From CAVPDE01 sp964580575 (GTDB lineage: Bacteria; Desulfobacterota; DSM-4660; Desulfatiglandales; HGW-15): DNA of 59,734 bases. The notes beneath the pieces are model-generated. The model did no database searches. It was not told the origin of the DNA and saw only the letters and a list, made by a program, of their open reading frames with translations. The translations under genes and the position numbers were made by a program. Where the stretch lies: assembly GCA_964580575.1 (NCBI GenBank), contig CAZOLJ010000021.1, positions 1 through 59,734 on the forward strand. The letters run 5' to 3'. This document shows positions 25,531 through 34,013 of the stretch, one piece after another; positions within the stretch are counted from its first letter, which is position 1; each line of letters begins with the position of its first letter.

Positions 25531-26736
25531 ATGAAAGGGCCGATCCAAGTGGTGAGATCAGGGAAGATCAGTGGCCTCGCAAACCTTGGGCCCCTGCACG
25601 AATGGTCGGAAGGTCCCGCCTATCTGGTCATCGACGAGGTTTCATTCAAAGGGAAAAGAGGGGCGGTGCTTTGCTACTGCAATCCTCCAGTCCACCAGGT
25701 GGGCAACCCCGCCCTCGATGCCTACCTGCAAGGTCTCGACAAGGTCTTTCACAAAAAGGAAGCGCTCAAGTTCCTCCTCTTGTACGGGGCCAATGATCCG
25801 GTCCATGCAGGAGGAGATCTCAAGGAGAGCCTGGAAAAACTGGACAAGACCCTGGCCATGAAAAAAGAGAAAGAGAGAACCGGCGCAGCCGTGAAGGAGA
25901 TCGACCAGCTCTACGATTGGGCGGACAGGCGGCTCGAAAAGGGGATCGGGCTTCATTCGAGGGTGAGGAGGCTGGCGCAGCACCTGAGGGTGGTGGCGGT
26001 GTGCGGAGGAGGAACGCGGTTCGGAGGTTCGGCGGAAATTCCTCTCATGGCCGATGTCCTGGTAGGCGATTCGCGGAGCGGCATGTGTTTCAGTGAGGCC
26101 ATGATCGGCCTTTTGCCCGGATGGTCCGGAATCGCAAGAGCCCTGGTCAAGGCAGGGCTAGAGAACGCACGCGCCATGGCCTTAACCGGAAAGGAAGTGA
26201 AAGCAGGTCAACTCAAAGCGATCGGCATCTACGATGTGGTCGTAGAGGTCCCGATCATCTTTCCAAAGATGCCCAAGACCGGGGATCCCAAAGCGGACAA
26301 AGCCGCCTATGCCGAGGCGCTTGAAAAACACGATGAAGAAACAGGGAGGCTTCTCCTCCCGAGAGGGTTGGAATTGGCGACGTGCTCTCCCGGGGAAATC
26401 CCGCCGGCTCCGCAGCCCGCTGTTTTGGTGAAAGAGACGGAGCTGACCGAGGAAGTGAAGAGAAGGAGCAATCCCCAAACCTATGCCCAACTCTTTGGAA
26501 AACCGGTGAAGGAGGTGAACGAAGAGGTGGGTCGGCTGGGAAGGCCTCTTGCGCCGCAATCCATAGAGGCCCTCTCAGCCCTTTTCAACCTCTACGGCGC
26601 GTCCGGCTTCGACGAAGCGGGTTTTGTGAAAGAAGAGGCTGACGCGGACGCTCGGCTCTATCGGGACCCGAGGTTCAGAGCCGGTCTTGTGGCCACGCTT
26701 GAGCAAAAGGTGGCCGATTACAGGGAGGTTTCTTGA
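25531..26736 (+). CDS. Enoyl-CoA hydratase/isomerase family protein with C-terminal extension
   Basis: 401-residue crotonase-superfamily protein. The oxyanion-hole motif is HAGGDLKE (about 92-99). Both catalytic glutamates of classical enoyl-CoA hydratase are kept: E169 (GGSAEIPLMAD) and E189 (FSEAMIGLLPGWSG), 20 residues apart as in the rat enzyme (E144/E164). A charged insertion of about 40 residues (100-145) and a roughly 130-residue C-terminal extension rich in Pro and Glu are unusual. It is not the ring-cleaving BamA hydrolase, whose motifs differ. CAGGAGGT precedes the ATG, and the next gene begins one base after the stop. By context it could hydrate a glutaconyl- or methylglutaconyl-type CoA ester; this is inference. 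Confidence 0.82.
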   Translation: MKGPIQVVRSGKISGLANLGPLHEWSEGPAYLVIDEVSFKGKRGAVLCYCNPPVHQVGNPALDAYLQGLDKVFHKKEALKFLLLYGANDPVHAGGDLKESLEKLDKTLAMKKEKERTGAAVKEIDQLYDWADRRLEKGIGLHSRVRRLAQHLRVVAVCGGGTRFGGSAEIPLMADVLVGDSRSGMCFSEAMIGLLPGWSGIARALVKAGLENARAMALTGKEVKAGQLKAIGIYDVVVEVPIIFPKMPKTGDPKADKAAYAEALEKHDEETGRLLLPRGLELATCSPGEIPPAPQPAVLVKETELTEEVKRRSNPQTYAQLFGKPVKEVNEEVGRLGRPLAPQSIEALSALFNLYGASGFDEAGFVKEEADADARLYRDPRFRAGLVATLEQKVADYREVS

Positions 26737-26737
26737 T

Positions 26738-28477
26738 ATGAGACAGTATTTTCAGCAAATGAGCCCCATAGGCAAAGCGCTCTCTCCTAGCGAAAGCAAG
26801 CAAGCGGAGGCGAGTGCGCTGGAGATCTCGAAGGTGGACCAGGAGATCGCCGCAGCGCTCGAAAACCGAAAGAAGACGGGAATTCCCGCTGACGTGGTTC
26901 ACAAGAGAGGAGAGAAAACCGCGTGGGAGCGAATCGATCACTTGGTCGACCCTGGGACCTTCCTGCCGCTCGACAGCCTGTATGACCCTGAATTCAACCA
27001 AGAGGGAACGACCGGCGTGGTCACCGGCCTGGCACAGATATCGGGCCGGTACGCGGTGGTCATTGCATCCGACAACAAGGTCCTGGCCGGCGCCTGGATT
27101 CCAGGTCAGAGAGAGCATGTGTTCAGAGCTCAAGACATGGCGGAAAGACTGCGTGTCCCCCTGGTTTGGGTGCTCAACTGCAGCGGCGTCAAACTCACGG
27201 AGCAGGAAAAGGTTTATGCCGGAAGGCGATCCGGCGGAAGGACCTTTTTCAGGCATGCGGAGCTGGCGGAAAAGGGAATACCGGTCATCGTAGGGATGTA
27301 CGGGACCAACCCGGCAGGCGGCGGCTACCATGCCATCAGCCCTGCCATCATCTTTGCCCATGAAAAGTCCAACATGGCCGTGGGCGGAGGAGGCATTGTC
27401 AGCGGCATGTCGCCCAAGGGGTTCTTTGACCTGGAAGGCGCGGAAACCCTGATCGAAGCCACTCGAAAGTTCAAGGAGATTCCCCCAGGGGGAGCAAGGA
27501 TTCACCATGACAAGACCGGATTCATGCGCCAGGTCTTTGACACGGAAGAGGGGGTGCTTCAGGCAGTGCGAAAGTGCATGGCCGGCATGCCCCAGTACGA
27601 TCCTTCCACCTTCCGGGTGGCAGAGCCTGCAGAACCTCTCTACCCCGGAGAGGAGCTTAACTATTTGGTTCCATTCAATCAGAAAAGGACCTACAGCATC
27701 GAGCAGGTCCTGGCCAGGCTTTTTGACGCCAGCGAGCACATGGAGTACAGGCCGGACTACGGACCGGAAGTCTACTGCGGGGTTGCAAGGATCGACGGTT
27801 TTCCCATGGGAGTCATTGCCAATCGCCATGGATTCCTGGGCAAGGACTATCCCGGCTATGCCAAGGGAAAATACCTGGGCATTGGCGGCAAGCTCTACAG
27901 GGAAGGCCTGATCAAAATGAACGAGATGGTCATGTTCTGTGGACGGGACAAGATTCCCATGATTTGGTTCCAGGACACGAGCGGGATTGATGTGGGAGAC
28001 CTTGCCGAATCGGCCGAGCTTCTGGGTCTCGGCCAGTCTCTGATCTATTCGATCGAAGATTCGCATCTTCCCATGCTCTGTGTGGTTCTCAGAAAAGGAA
28101 CCGCTGCGGCCCACTACATCATGGGCGGACCGCAGGCGACCCGCAACAATGCGTTTACCCTGGGAGTAGGGACCACCGAGATTTATGTGATGCATGGGGA
28201 AACCGCGGCAGTCGCGTCTTTCGCACGCCGCCTGGTCAAGGAGAAGGACTCTGGAAAGCCTCTTGAGCCGGTGATCGGGACGATGAATGCCCTGGTCCAA
28301 CAGTACTACGATCAGTCCAGGCCCATTTACTGCGCAAAGGCAGGGCTTGTGGACGAAATCGTGCCCATGAAGAAGATCAGGGATTATTTTGTCGCCTTTG
28401 CCCGCAGTTGCTACCAGAACCCGGATACGATCTGCCCGCAGCACCAGATGCTGCTGCCAAGGTCCATTAAAGGATGA
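26738..28477 (+). CDS. Glutaconyl-CoA decarboxylase alpha-like carboxyltransferase
   Basis: 579-residue carboxyltransferase closely resembling GcdA of Acidaminococcus as I recall it: MRQYFQQM start, VWVLNCSGVKLTEQEKVY, YGTNPAGGGYHAISPAIIFAHEKSNMAVGGGGI and IWFQDTSGIDVGD are shared. In the known system GcdA moves CO2 from glutaconyl-CoA to biotin, and a membrane beta subunit uses it to pump Na+. The beta, gamma and delta subunits are not in this window. The start is ATG 26738, behind AGGGAGGT, one base after the crotonase-family gene. The substrate might be glutaconyl-CoA or a methylated homologue, given the HMG-CoA lyase-like genes downstream. Confidence 0.87.
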   Translation: MRQYFQQMSPIGKALSPSESKQAEASALEISKVDQEIAAALENRKKTGIPADVVHKRGEKTAWERIDHLVDPGTFLPLDSLYDPEFNQEGTTGVVTGLAQISGRYAVVIASDNKVLAGAWIPGQREHVFRAQDMAERLRVPLVWVLNCSGVKLTEQEKVYAGRRSGGRTFFRHAELAEKGIPVIVGMYGTNPAGGGYHAISPAIIFAHEKSNMAVGGGGIVSGMSPKGFFDLEGAETLIEATRKFKEIPPGGARIHHDKTGFMRQVFDTEEGVLQAVRKCMAGMPQYDPSTFRVAEPAEPLYPGEELNYLVPFNQKRTYSIEQVLARLFDASEHMEYRPDYGPEVYCGVARIDGFPMGVIANRHGFLGKDYPGYAKGKYLGIGGKLYREGLIKMNEMVMFCGRDKIPMIWFQDTSGIDVGDLAESAELLGLGQSLIYSIEDSHLPMLCVVLRKGTAAAHYIMGGPQATRNNAFTLGVGTTEIYVMHGETAAVASFARRLVKEKDSGKPLEPVIGTMNALVQQYYDQSRPIYCAKAGLVDEIVPMKKIRDYFVAFARSCYQNPDTICPQHQMLLPRSIKG

Positions 28478-28492
28478 AGGAGGAGAAGCAAG

Positions 28493-29671
28493 ATGAGCGA
28501 GAATGATCTGTTCAAAGTCCATCCCCGGATGCCGAAAAAGGTGAGACTCGGCGACATCACGGTCCGCGACGGTTTCCAGCACGAAGAGAGCTGGATCCCC
28601 ACGGAAGCCAAGATCTACTATTTGCAGGAGCTCGCCTTGGCAGGGGTGAAGAGACTTGAAGTCACCAACCTCGGTAATCCGAGGATCATGCCCCAGTTCA
28701 AAGACTCGGATGAAGTGCTCAAGGGAGTGAGGGATCCCTTCTTTGTCAGAAGGCTTGCCGGCAAAGGCATGAAACCGGAGGATATTGAGTGGACGGCGGT
28801 GACCATCCGGGAGACCGGCGTTGACAGGGCCATCCAACTGAAACAGCAGGGAATCGGCCCTGACCGTGTCCTGATGATGGTCTCCACCGACGAGCAGCAC
28901 CATTTCGCAAACAGCGGAATGACCCTTCCCGAGTACTGGAAGGAAGCGGAGCGGTGCATCAAGAAGTGCAAGAACGCAGGGATCAAGATGTGCGGGACCG
29001 TGAGCACCATTTGGGGAAGCCCCATTTCCGGGCCCACCCGGTTCGAGGATGCTGTGGAGTTCGCCAAGCGGTGGCTGAGCATCGGCGCGGATGACATCGA
29101 GCACGCGGATCACGACGGATCAGCGCCTCCGCACCAGGTGTACCGCTATTTCTCCATGATCTTGGACGAGATTCCCAATCCGGATCTTCACATCGGCCAC
29201 TTCCATGTGACCAGAGGCTGGGGGCTTGCCAATGTCCTTGCAGCCCTTCAAGCAGGGATAGATATCTTTGAAGGGACCCTGGGCGGCCTGGGCGGTCAGC
29301 CGGCTAATTTCCTGGACCGAGTTCCTGTGCCGGGCACAGGCTCCTATTACTACAAGGATCCCAATGTGGTCGGCCTGGCCACCTTCGAGGACATGTGTGT
29401 CATGCTGGACGAGATGGGGATTGATCTTTGCGGCATCAACGTGGACCGGATCCTGGAGCTGGGAACCCTGATGGAAAGGACCATCGGCCGCCGCCTTCGG
29501 TCAGAGGCTATCCTGAACGGCAGAATCCCTAAAGAACCGAGAGAGGAGTTCAAAAGGGCGGGCCTTTCAGGAGTCAAGGCCAAGATGAAGGAAAAGCCGG
29601 GTCAGCTCATTCCGGAAGGGTGGCTGGAAAAAGCTGTTGTCCCGCCGGAGATGCTCAAAAGAAAATCATAA
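28493..29671 (+). CDS. HMG-CoA lyase/pyruvate carboxyltransferase-fold protein lacking the lyase cysteine
   Basis: 392-residue DRE-TIM metallolyase family protein. It has the DITVRDGFQ motif (D21, R25) and the metal-binding HxH (H236, H238 in IGHFHVTRGW). At the position of the HMG-CoA lyase catalytic cysteine, 31 residues after the HxH, it has Gln (Q269 in TLGGLGGQPANF). It therefore probably does not act as a canonical HMG-CoA lyase; a related condensing or lyase reaction is possible. AAGGAGGAGAA precedes the ATG. It is the third gene of the crotonase-GcdA unit. Confidence 0.8.
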   Translation: MSENDLFKVHPRMPKKVRLGDITVRDGFQHEESWIPTEAKIYYLQELALAGVKRLEVTNLGNPRIMPQFKDSDEVLKGVRDPFFVRRLAGKGMKPEDIEWTAVTIRETGVDRAIQLKQQGIGPDRVLMMVSTDEQHHFANSGMTLPEYWKEAERCIKKCKNAGIKMCGTVSTIWGSPISGPTRFEDAVEFAKRWLSIGADDIEHADHDGSAPPHQVYRYFSMILDEIPNPDLHIGHFHVTRGWGLANVLAALQAGIDIFEGTLGGLGGQPANFLDRVPVPGTGSYYYKDPNVVGLATFEDMCVMLDEMGIDLCGINVDRILELGTLMERTIGRRLRSEAILNGRIPKEPREEFKRAGLSGVKAKMKEKPGQLIPEGWLEKAVVPPEMLKRKS

Positions 29672-29706
29672 CACTGCGGTACGCCGAATTCTCTGCCGAG
29701 GGGCTT

Positions 29707-30657
29707 TCAGGAGGATTTGCTGGCGGGGAGCGCGATTTTGCGGTAGAGTTCCTGTTCAACAAAACCCGCCAGGGCTGAGACCTCCTCAGGTTTCAGCCCT
29801 GTTTTTATTCCTTTGTCCTCAAAGAACCTGACCAGCGCTTCAGTCGGCTGGTTTCCCGGAGCGCCTGTGACACAACCTCCTGTTCCCCCCAGGGAAGCAT
29901 CGAAACGCCTGATGCCGATGTCATAAGCCGCCATGCTGTTCGCTAGGGCTTCGGGGTCGGACACATGGTGGGGGTGGTAACCGATTCTCCCCATGTCTCT
30001 CCCCTTTCTGATGTTCAGGCTGTCTTCCAACAGCTTTCGCGTCTCTTCCTGATTCGCGACTCCCTGAAGGTCGGACAGGGTCACGGTTGCTGCGCCCAAG
30101 TCAAAGAGAAGATCGAGATGGCCTGCAATATGTTGAGCGTCCACCCTGAGGATGTTTCCCGTTTCAGACTCCCGGAATCCGAAAGCCGCTGAGAGGTAAG
30201 CAACAAGCTTCACTCCGCGCGAAGCGGCATCCTTTGCAATAACCTTCACCTCTTCCAGAGTCTCCTGGATGGAACACCCCAGGTTGAGAAAGTTGTGGGC
30301 TTCCACCGCAGAAAAAAAGATGCTTGCAGAGTGGTTGTAGCCGTCGGGACCAAACCCATAGGAAAGAAATCTCCAGTAACCGGCTTTGTTGGGGACAAGG
30401 GTGACGATGTTGGAGGCTCCGACCCGGCCGAGACCCCGGCCGATGGTCTTGATCGCCTCTTCGCTCATGGCAGGCGCAATACGGGGATGAACGCATGAGA
30501 AGACTTCAATGCTTCTGAAGCCCAGCCGGATAAGCCTTTGAGCGATGTCGATTCTTATCTGCGGTGAAAAGAGGTGAAGAAAACGGGAGGGAACGTTTTG
30601 CCCATACTCCCTCAGAGTGACGTCCGTGATGATGACTTTGTCTGCGTTTTCTCCCAT
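29707..30657 (-). CDS. HMG-CoA lyase-like protein
   Basis: 316-residue DRE-TIM metallolyase. It keeps the complete lyase site: D12 and R16 (TDVTLREYGQ), metal histidines H228 and H230 (GYHPHHVS), catalytic C262 and N269 in SLGGTGGCVTGAPGNQPTE. The known family cleaves 3-hydroxy-3-methylglutaryl-CoA, or homologous acyl-CoAs, to acetyl-CoA plus a ketone or aldehyde product. The C-to-N spacing is two residues shorter than in human HMGCL, so the substrate may differ. It converges on the 392-residue paralogue, 35 bases apart. No strong ribosome site is visible before the ATG. Confidence 0.82.
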   Translation of the reverse strand: MGENADKVIITDVTLREYGQNVPSRFLHLFSPQIRIDIAQRLIRLGFRSIEVFSCVHPRIAPAMSEEAIKTIGRGLGRVGASNIVTLVPNKAGYWRFLSYGFGPDGYNHSASIFFSAVEAHNFLNLGCSIQETLEEVKVIAKDAASRGVKLVAYLSAAFGFRESETGNILRVDAQHIAGHLDLLFDLGAATVTLSDLQGVANQEETRKLLEDSLNIRKGRDMGRIGYHPHHVSDPEALANSMAAYDIGIRRFDASLGGTGGCVTGAPGNQPTEALVRFFEDKGIKTGLKPEEVSALAGFVEQELYRKIALPASKSS

Positions 30658-30786
30658 CCAATCGTCAGCGGATCAGGCCGTTGGCCGGCCGTTGCCCAAA
30701 TCGCCTCCCAACCCCATGCCTGAGGATGCGGGGCCCTTTTCTTTTTCCCATTATTCCAGCAATCCAATCTTCCATTATTCCTCTGA

Positions 30787-31782
30787 TTACCCTTCTTGCT
30801 GTGCTCCCAGTTCTTTTATGGTGCTCTCAAGGGATTCTACATCCTCGACGTTGAGCGTGGGGATGTTGGGCGCGATGCTCTTGATCATGCCGCTCAAGAC
30901 CTTCTTGGGGCCGATTTCAATGAAAAGGTCGGCCCCGTTTTCAACCATTCTTTCCGCTCCACGGCGCCAATCCACGCAAGTGTAGATCTGCTCGTAGAGT
31001 TCTTTACGGATGTGCAGGGGGTCGACAATGGCTTCGGCAGAGACATTGGCGATAACAGGCTTATGGGCAATGTGAATCTGGCTTGCAGCGAGGTCGTTTT
31101 TGAAACGGTCTGCAGCAGGCTTCATCAGAGGAGTGTGAAAAGGCCCTTCCACCTTCAGGACGGTGGAGAAGAGGTTTTCTTTTTTCAGGGCCTTGGAGAG
31201 TTCCTCCAGGTTCTTCTTGAAGCCGCCCACGACAAGCTGATTCTTGGTATTGTTGAGCGCGATGTGGACTTGGGCCTCCTTGGTCAGGGTTTCTATTCTG
31301 CCGTAATCGAGATCGCCTCCCTTGTTCACGATCGCCATGAGGGCTGCGTGAGGATAAGCTTCGCTAAACTCGGTGATGCAGGTCGCTCTTTTGTTCACCA
31401 AATCCGCGCACGTCCTGAAATCCATGGCCCCGGCAACGAGGAGCGCCGTGTACTCGCCCAGGCTGTGGCCGGCAAGAAAACGAATATTTGGGTGAACCCC
31501 GACTTCCCTGCACATTTCTTCAAAGATCCGGTAACAGGCATAGCCTGTGACCATGACCGCCGGCTGGGTGTAGATGGTCCTGTCGAGGTCCGGCTTGTGA
31601 ATTATGGCAGCGCCGGGAATCGGTTTTTTGAAGCATTTCTCGGCAATGTCATAGCCCAACACAGAACCCGCTTCATCGTAGATGTCCCTGACCAATTTGA
31701 AGCGGTCATGGAATTCTTTTCCCATTCCCACATACTGGGACCCTTGCCCAGGGAAAATCAGTGCTACTTTCTCATGCTTCAT
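30787..31782 (-). CDS. fabD: Malonyl-CoA:ACP transacylase
   Basis: Transfers malonyl from CoA to acyl carrier protein for fatty-acid synthesis. The 331-residue protein has FPGQGSQYVGMG at the N terminus, the nucleophile serine in AGHSLGEYTALL, and the histidine in VEGPFHTPLMKPA. Start ATG 31782 has GGAAGGAG 8 bases upstream. It is slightly longer than the usual 310 residues because of an insertion near residues 40-75. It stands alone, away from fabH, fabG or acpP. Confidence 0.93.
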   Translation of the reverse strand: MKHEKVALIFPGQGSQYVGMGKEFHDRFKLVRDIYDEAGSVLGYDIAEKCFKKPIPGAAIIHKPDLDRTIYTQPAVMVTGYACYRIFEEMCREVGVHPNIRFLAGHSLGEYTALLVAGAMDFRTCADLVNKRATCITEFSEAYPHAALMAIVNKGGDLDYGRIETLTKEAQVHIALNNTKNQLVVGGFKKNLEELSKALKKENLFSTVLKVEGPFHTPLMKPAADRFKNDLAASQIHIAHKPVIANVSAEAIVDPLHIRKELYEQIYTCVDWRRGAERMVENGADLFIEIGPKKVLSGMIKSIAPNIPTLNVEDVESLESTIKELGAQQEG

Positions 31783-31930
31783 ATCCGAACTCCTTCCGTC
31801 GATGATCTGGCGGTTTGCCTCAGAGGGGAGCACAAAGTATCCCGCCCGCGTTCAGGCGAAGAAATCATACACGGAACGCCCTTTTTTTTAAAGGCATAAA
31901 CAAGGGTCTCTCGCAAAGGGGCGCCGATGG

Positions 31931-32101
31931 TCAGGGCAGAGGCTTCGCCTCATCGATCAGCATGATGGGGATGTCGTCCTTGATTTCGTAAAGGAGCTTG
32001 CACTTGTCGCAGATGAGCCCGTTTCCCGCTTCGTTCAGGGTGATGTCTCCTTTGCATTTGGGGCATGCCAGGATGTCAAGAAGTTCTTTGCTGATCGCCA
32101 T
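31931..32101 (-). CDS. Trm112-family zinc-ribbon protein
   Basis: 56-residue protein with two CxxC knuckles (LACPKCKGDI and LICDKCKLLY) followed by YEIKDDIPIMLIDEA, typical of the YcaR/Trm112 family. Bacterial members are often encoded beside lipid A genes such as lpxK; a structural or methyltransferase-partner role is suspected but unproven. The gene lies upstream of fabD and downstream of gmhB, on the lipid A/LPS strand. Confidence 0.85.
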   Translation of the reverse strand: MAISKELLDILACPKCKGDITLNEAGNGLICDKCKLLYEIKDDIPIMLIDEAKPLP

Positions 32102-32117
32102 GGGAACTCTCCTTCAA

Positions 32118-32720
32118 TCAAGAAGTTTTGTGCAAAGGTTGATCGACCTCATCGCGTGCGAGGATCCAGCGGACGGCATCCAGAAGACCCTCTGCAAGGT
32201 GCGCGGGTTTCGCGGTTTTGCGAGGCAGAATATATTCGATCTCTCCAAGCCCGTAACCCGTTTTGACCATGACACCCGGAAGCCCGGCCCTCTGAGCCAG
32301 CTCCATGTCGGTGCACATGTCGCCTACGACAAAGGATCGCTGGAGATCGATCTCAAAGGATCTGCATGCCTGCTCAATAAGACCTGTCTTGGGTTTTCTG
32401 CAATCGCAGTCGCGGGAGAATTCGGGGACAGACCCTGCCGGGTGGTGAGGACAGAAAAAAATGCCGTCAATGTTTCCTTTCTTCTCCCTGATCCGGGTGA
32501 GCAAAATCTGGTGAAGCGTCTTCACAAGATCCATGGGGTAATAGCCCCTAGCCACTCCGGACTGGTTGGAGACCACGAGCACATGGAATCCCTCACGGTT
32601 GAGCATTCTTATGGCCTGAGGAACCCCAGGAAGAATTTTGAACCGGCTCACATGGTTGACATAGCCCATTTGCTCATTGATGGTCCCATCCCGATCGATG
32701 AATACTGCAGGTTTTTTCAT
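32118..32720 (-). CDS. gmhB: Heptose 1,7-bisphosphate 7-phosphatase
   Basis: HAD-family phosphatase acting on D-glycero-D-manno-heptose 1,7-bisphosphate in the supply of ADP-heptose for LPS core. The 200-residue protein begins with the HAD nucleophile motif VFIDRDGTI (D9, D11). It has the zinc loop FFCPHHPAG and CDCRKP that separates GmhB from histidinol phosphatase, then VVGDMCTDM. The neighbouring heptosyltransferase supports the LPS role. Confidence 0.92.
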   Translation of the reverse strand: MKKPAVFIDRDGTINEQMGYVNHVSRFKILPGVPQAIRMLNREGFHVLVVSNQSGVARGYYPMDLVKTLHQILLTRIREKKGNIDGIFFCPHHPAGSVPEFSRDCDCRKPKTGLIEQACRSFEIDLQRSFVVGDMCTDMELAQRAGLPGVMVKTGYGLGEIEYILPRKTAKPAHLAEGLLDAVRWILARDEVDQPLHKTS

Positions 32721-32835
32721 TTCACTTCAGTCTCCAGAACAGTAACAAGTGACGGGTCCTGAGTATAAGATATCCTGGATCAAGAATCCAGTCGTCGGGA
32801 AAGAAAGGCAATTGGTGATGCATCCAGCCGTTTGC

Positions 32836-32910
32836 CCTCAAGCGCAGCGCTCCTCAAGTCTCGCATTGGCGAGACGCTCCTCAAGCCCCGCTTCAGGCGG
32901 GGCGATCCTC
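32836..32910. repeat. Tandem hairpin array, family B
   Basis: Three units separated by (G)CTCCTCAAG, each enclosing a different palindrome: a short one (AGCGCAGCGCT), GTCTCGC-ATTG-GCGAGAC (32858-32875) and GCCCCGC-TTCAG-GCGGGGC (32885-32903). The separator is constant and the stems differ but remain self-complementary. The waaF stop codon lies in the last loop. A single unit of the same family is at 41721-41752. Confidence 0.8.
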
Positions 32911-33981
32911 AGAGTTGGTGCTCCGGCGCAGCTTCTCCATCTCCATCCACACATCCTCGGGTTGCACAGCAAGCAGACAGCGGTAACCCACTGTACACTC
33001 GGGCTTCAAGCAGGGGGAGCATTCCATGTCGTGTTTCACAATCCTCGCGTTTTTACCGCGGGGCCCTGTGGCGACGGAGTCGGTAGACCCAAATATGGCC
33101 ACGGTCGGCACCTTCAGAGCCGCTGCGACGTGCATCAACCCTGAATCATTGCTCACGAACAATTGGCATCGTTTGATGAGGGCCAAGGCATTCCCTAGAT
33201 CGGTCATGCCGCAGAAGTTGACAGCTCCAGGCGCTACGGCGGAGATCACGGTTTCTCCAAGTTCCTTCTCCTTTTCAGTTCCTATGACGACCACCTTGGC
33301 TCCCCACTCTCTGATCGCCCGGTCGGCAATGGCGGCGAATCGTTCAATCGGCCATCGCTTTGCAGGGCCATAGGCTGCGCCCGGGCTGAGCCCTACGAGC
33401 AAATCCTGATCTTCGATTCCTCTGGAGGAGAGGAGAGACCTCGCACGGGTGATAGACTCAGGCCCGGCTCTTAACACCGGGTCCCTGGTCGGTGCATCCC
33501 AGCCGAGAGCCCTCAAAAAGGTGAGGTAGTATTCGACCTGATGCCGTTTGAGTACCTCGGTTCCTCTTACAACGGAGTGGGACAGAAGAAACCCTCTTCC
33601 ATCCGTATTGTAGCCGACCCGGATCTTGATTCCAGCGAGGCGTGCGATAAGAGCGGCCTCGAAAGCATTCTGAAAAAGCACGGCCATGTCATAGTGAAGC
33701 AGGCGGATGAGTCGAATGACCCTGAGGAATTCAGAGGAGTCTTTTAAGACTCCATACCCTCTTTTGTAAGGGACCACGTCATTCACCGCTGGATGGCTTT
33801 CGTAAAGAGGGGTCACCCATGGTCTGGCAAGGACCGTGATATGGGCTTCCGGGAAATTCTCTCTCACCGCTTCAAAAGCGGGCATACTCATCACGGCATC
33901 GCCCACCCAGTTCGTGGCCCGGATAAGGATTCTGTGGATCTTTGATTTGTCTATGGGCAGAGCCCCGCGGACTTTGTTCAT
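32893..33981 (-). CDS. waaF: Lipopolysaccharide heptosyltransferase (GT9, WaaF-like)
   Basis: Adds a heptose to the LPS inner core, using ADP-heptose at the cytoplasmic face. The family 9 glycosyltransferase has the N-terminal RATNWVGDAVMSMPAFEAVR, GLSPGAAYGPAKRWP and the donor-site SNDSGLMHVAAALKVPTVAIFGSTD. The start is taken as ATG 33981 (MNKVRGAL, 362 residues); TTG 33999 is also open. The last residues are encoded by a hairpin repeat. WaaF rather than WaaC is suggested by length and the GmhB neighbour but is not certain. Confidence 0.87.
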   Translation of the reverse strand: MNKVRGALPIDKSKIHRILIRATNWVGDAVMSMPAFEAVRENFPEAHITVLARPWVTPLYESHPAVNDVVPYKRGYGVLKDSSEFLRVIRLIRLLHYDMAVLFQNAFEAALIARLAGIKIRVGYNTDGRGFLLSHSVVRGTEVLKRHQVEYYLTFLRALGWDAPTRDPVLRAGPESITRARSLLSSRGIEDQDLLVGLSPGAAYGPAKRWPIERFAAIADRAIREWGAKVVVIGTEKEKELGETVISAVAPGAVNFCGMTDLGNALALIKRCQLFVSNDSGLMHVAAALKVPTVAIFGSTDSVATGPRGKNARIVKHDMECSPCLKPECTVGYRCLLAVQPEDVWMEMEKLRRSTNSEDRPA

Positions 33982-34013
33982 CTTGTCACGAATCGACAAA
34001 ACCGTCCAACCGT

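Noticed and set aside
25531..26736. 6-oxocyclohex-1-ene-1-carbonyl-CoA hydrolase (BamA of benzoate degradation)
   Set aside because: Length is similar, but the catalytic motifs and N terminus differ from what I know of that family, and no other benzoyl-CoA genes are present.
26675..29113. 812-residue open frame on the - strand across the GcdA-like and HMGL-like genes
   Set aside because: It spans two well-supported + strand genes, has no motifs and arises from low stop density in the antisense frame.
32836..32910. Possible mini CRISPR array
   Set aside because: The period of about 30 bases and constant separators look array-like, but the intervening sequences are perfect hairpins, there are only three units and there are no cas genes. 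Kept as a hairpin repeat instead.
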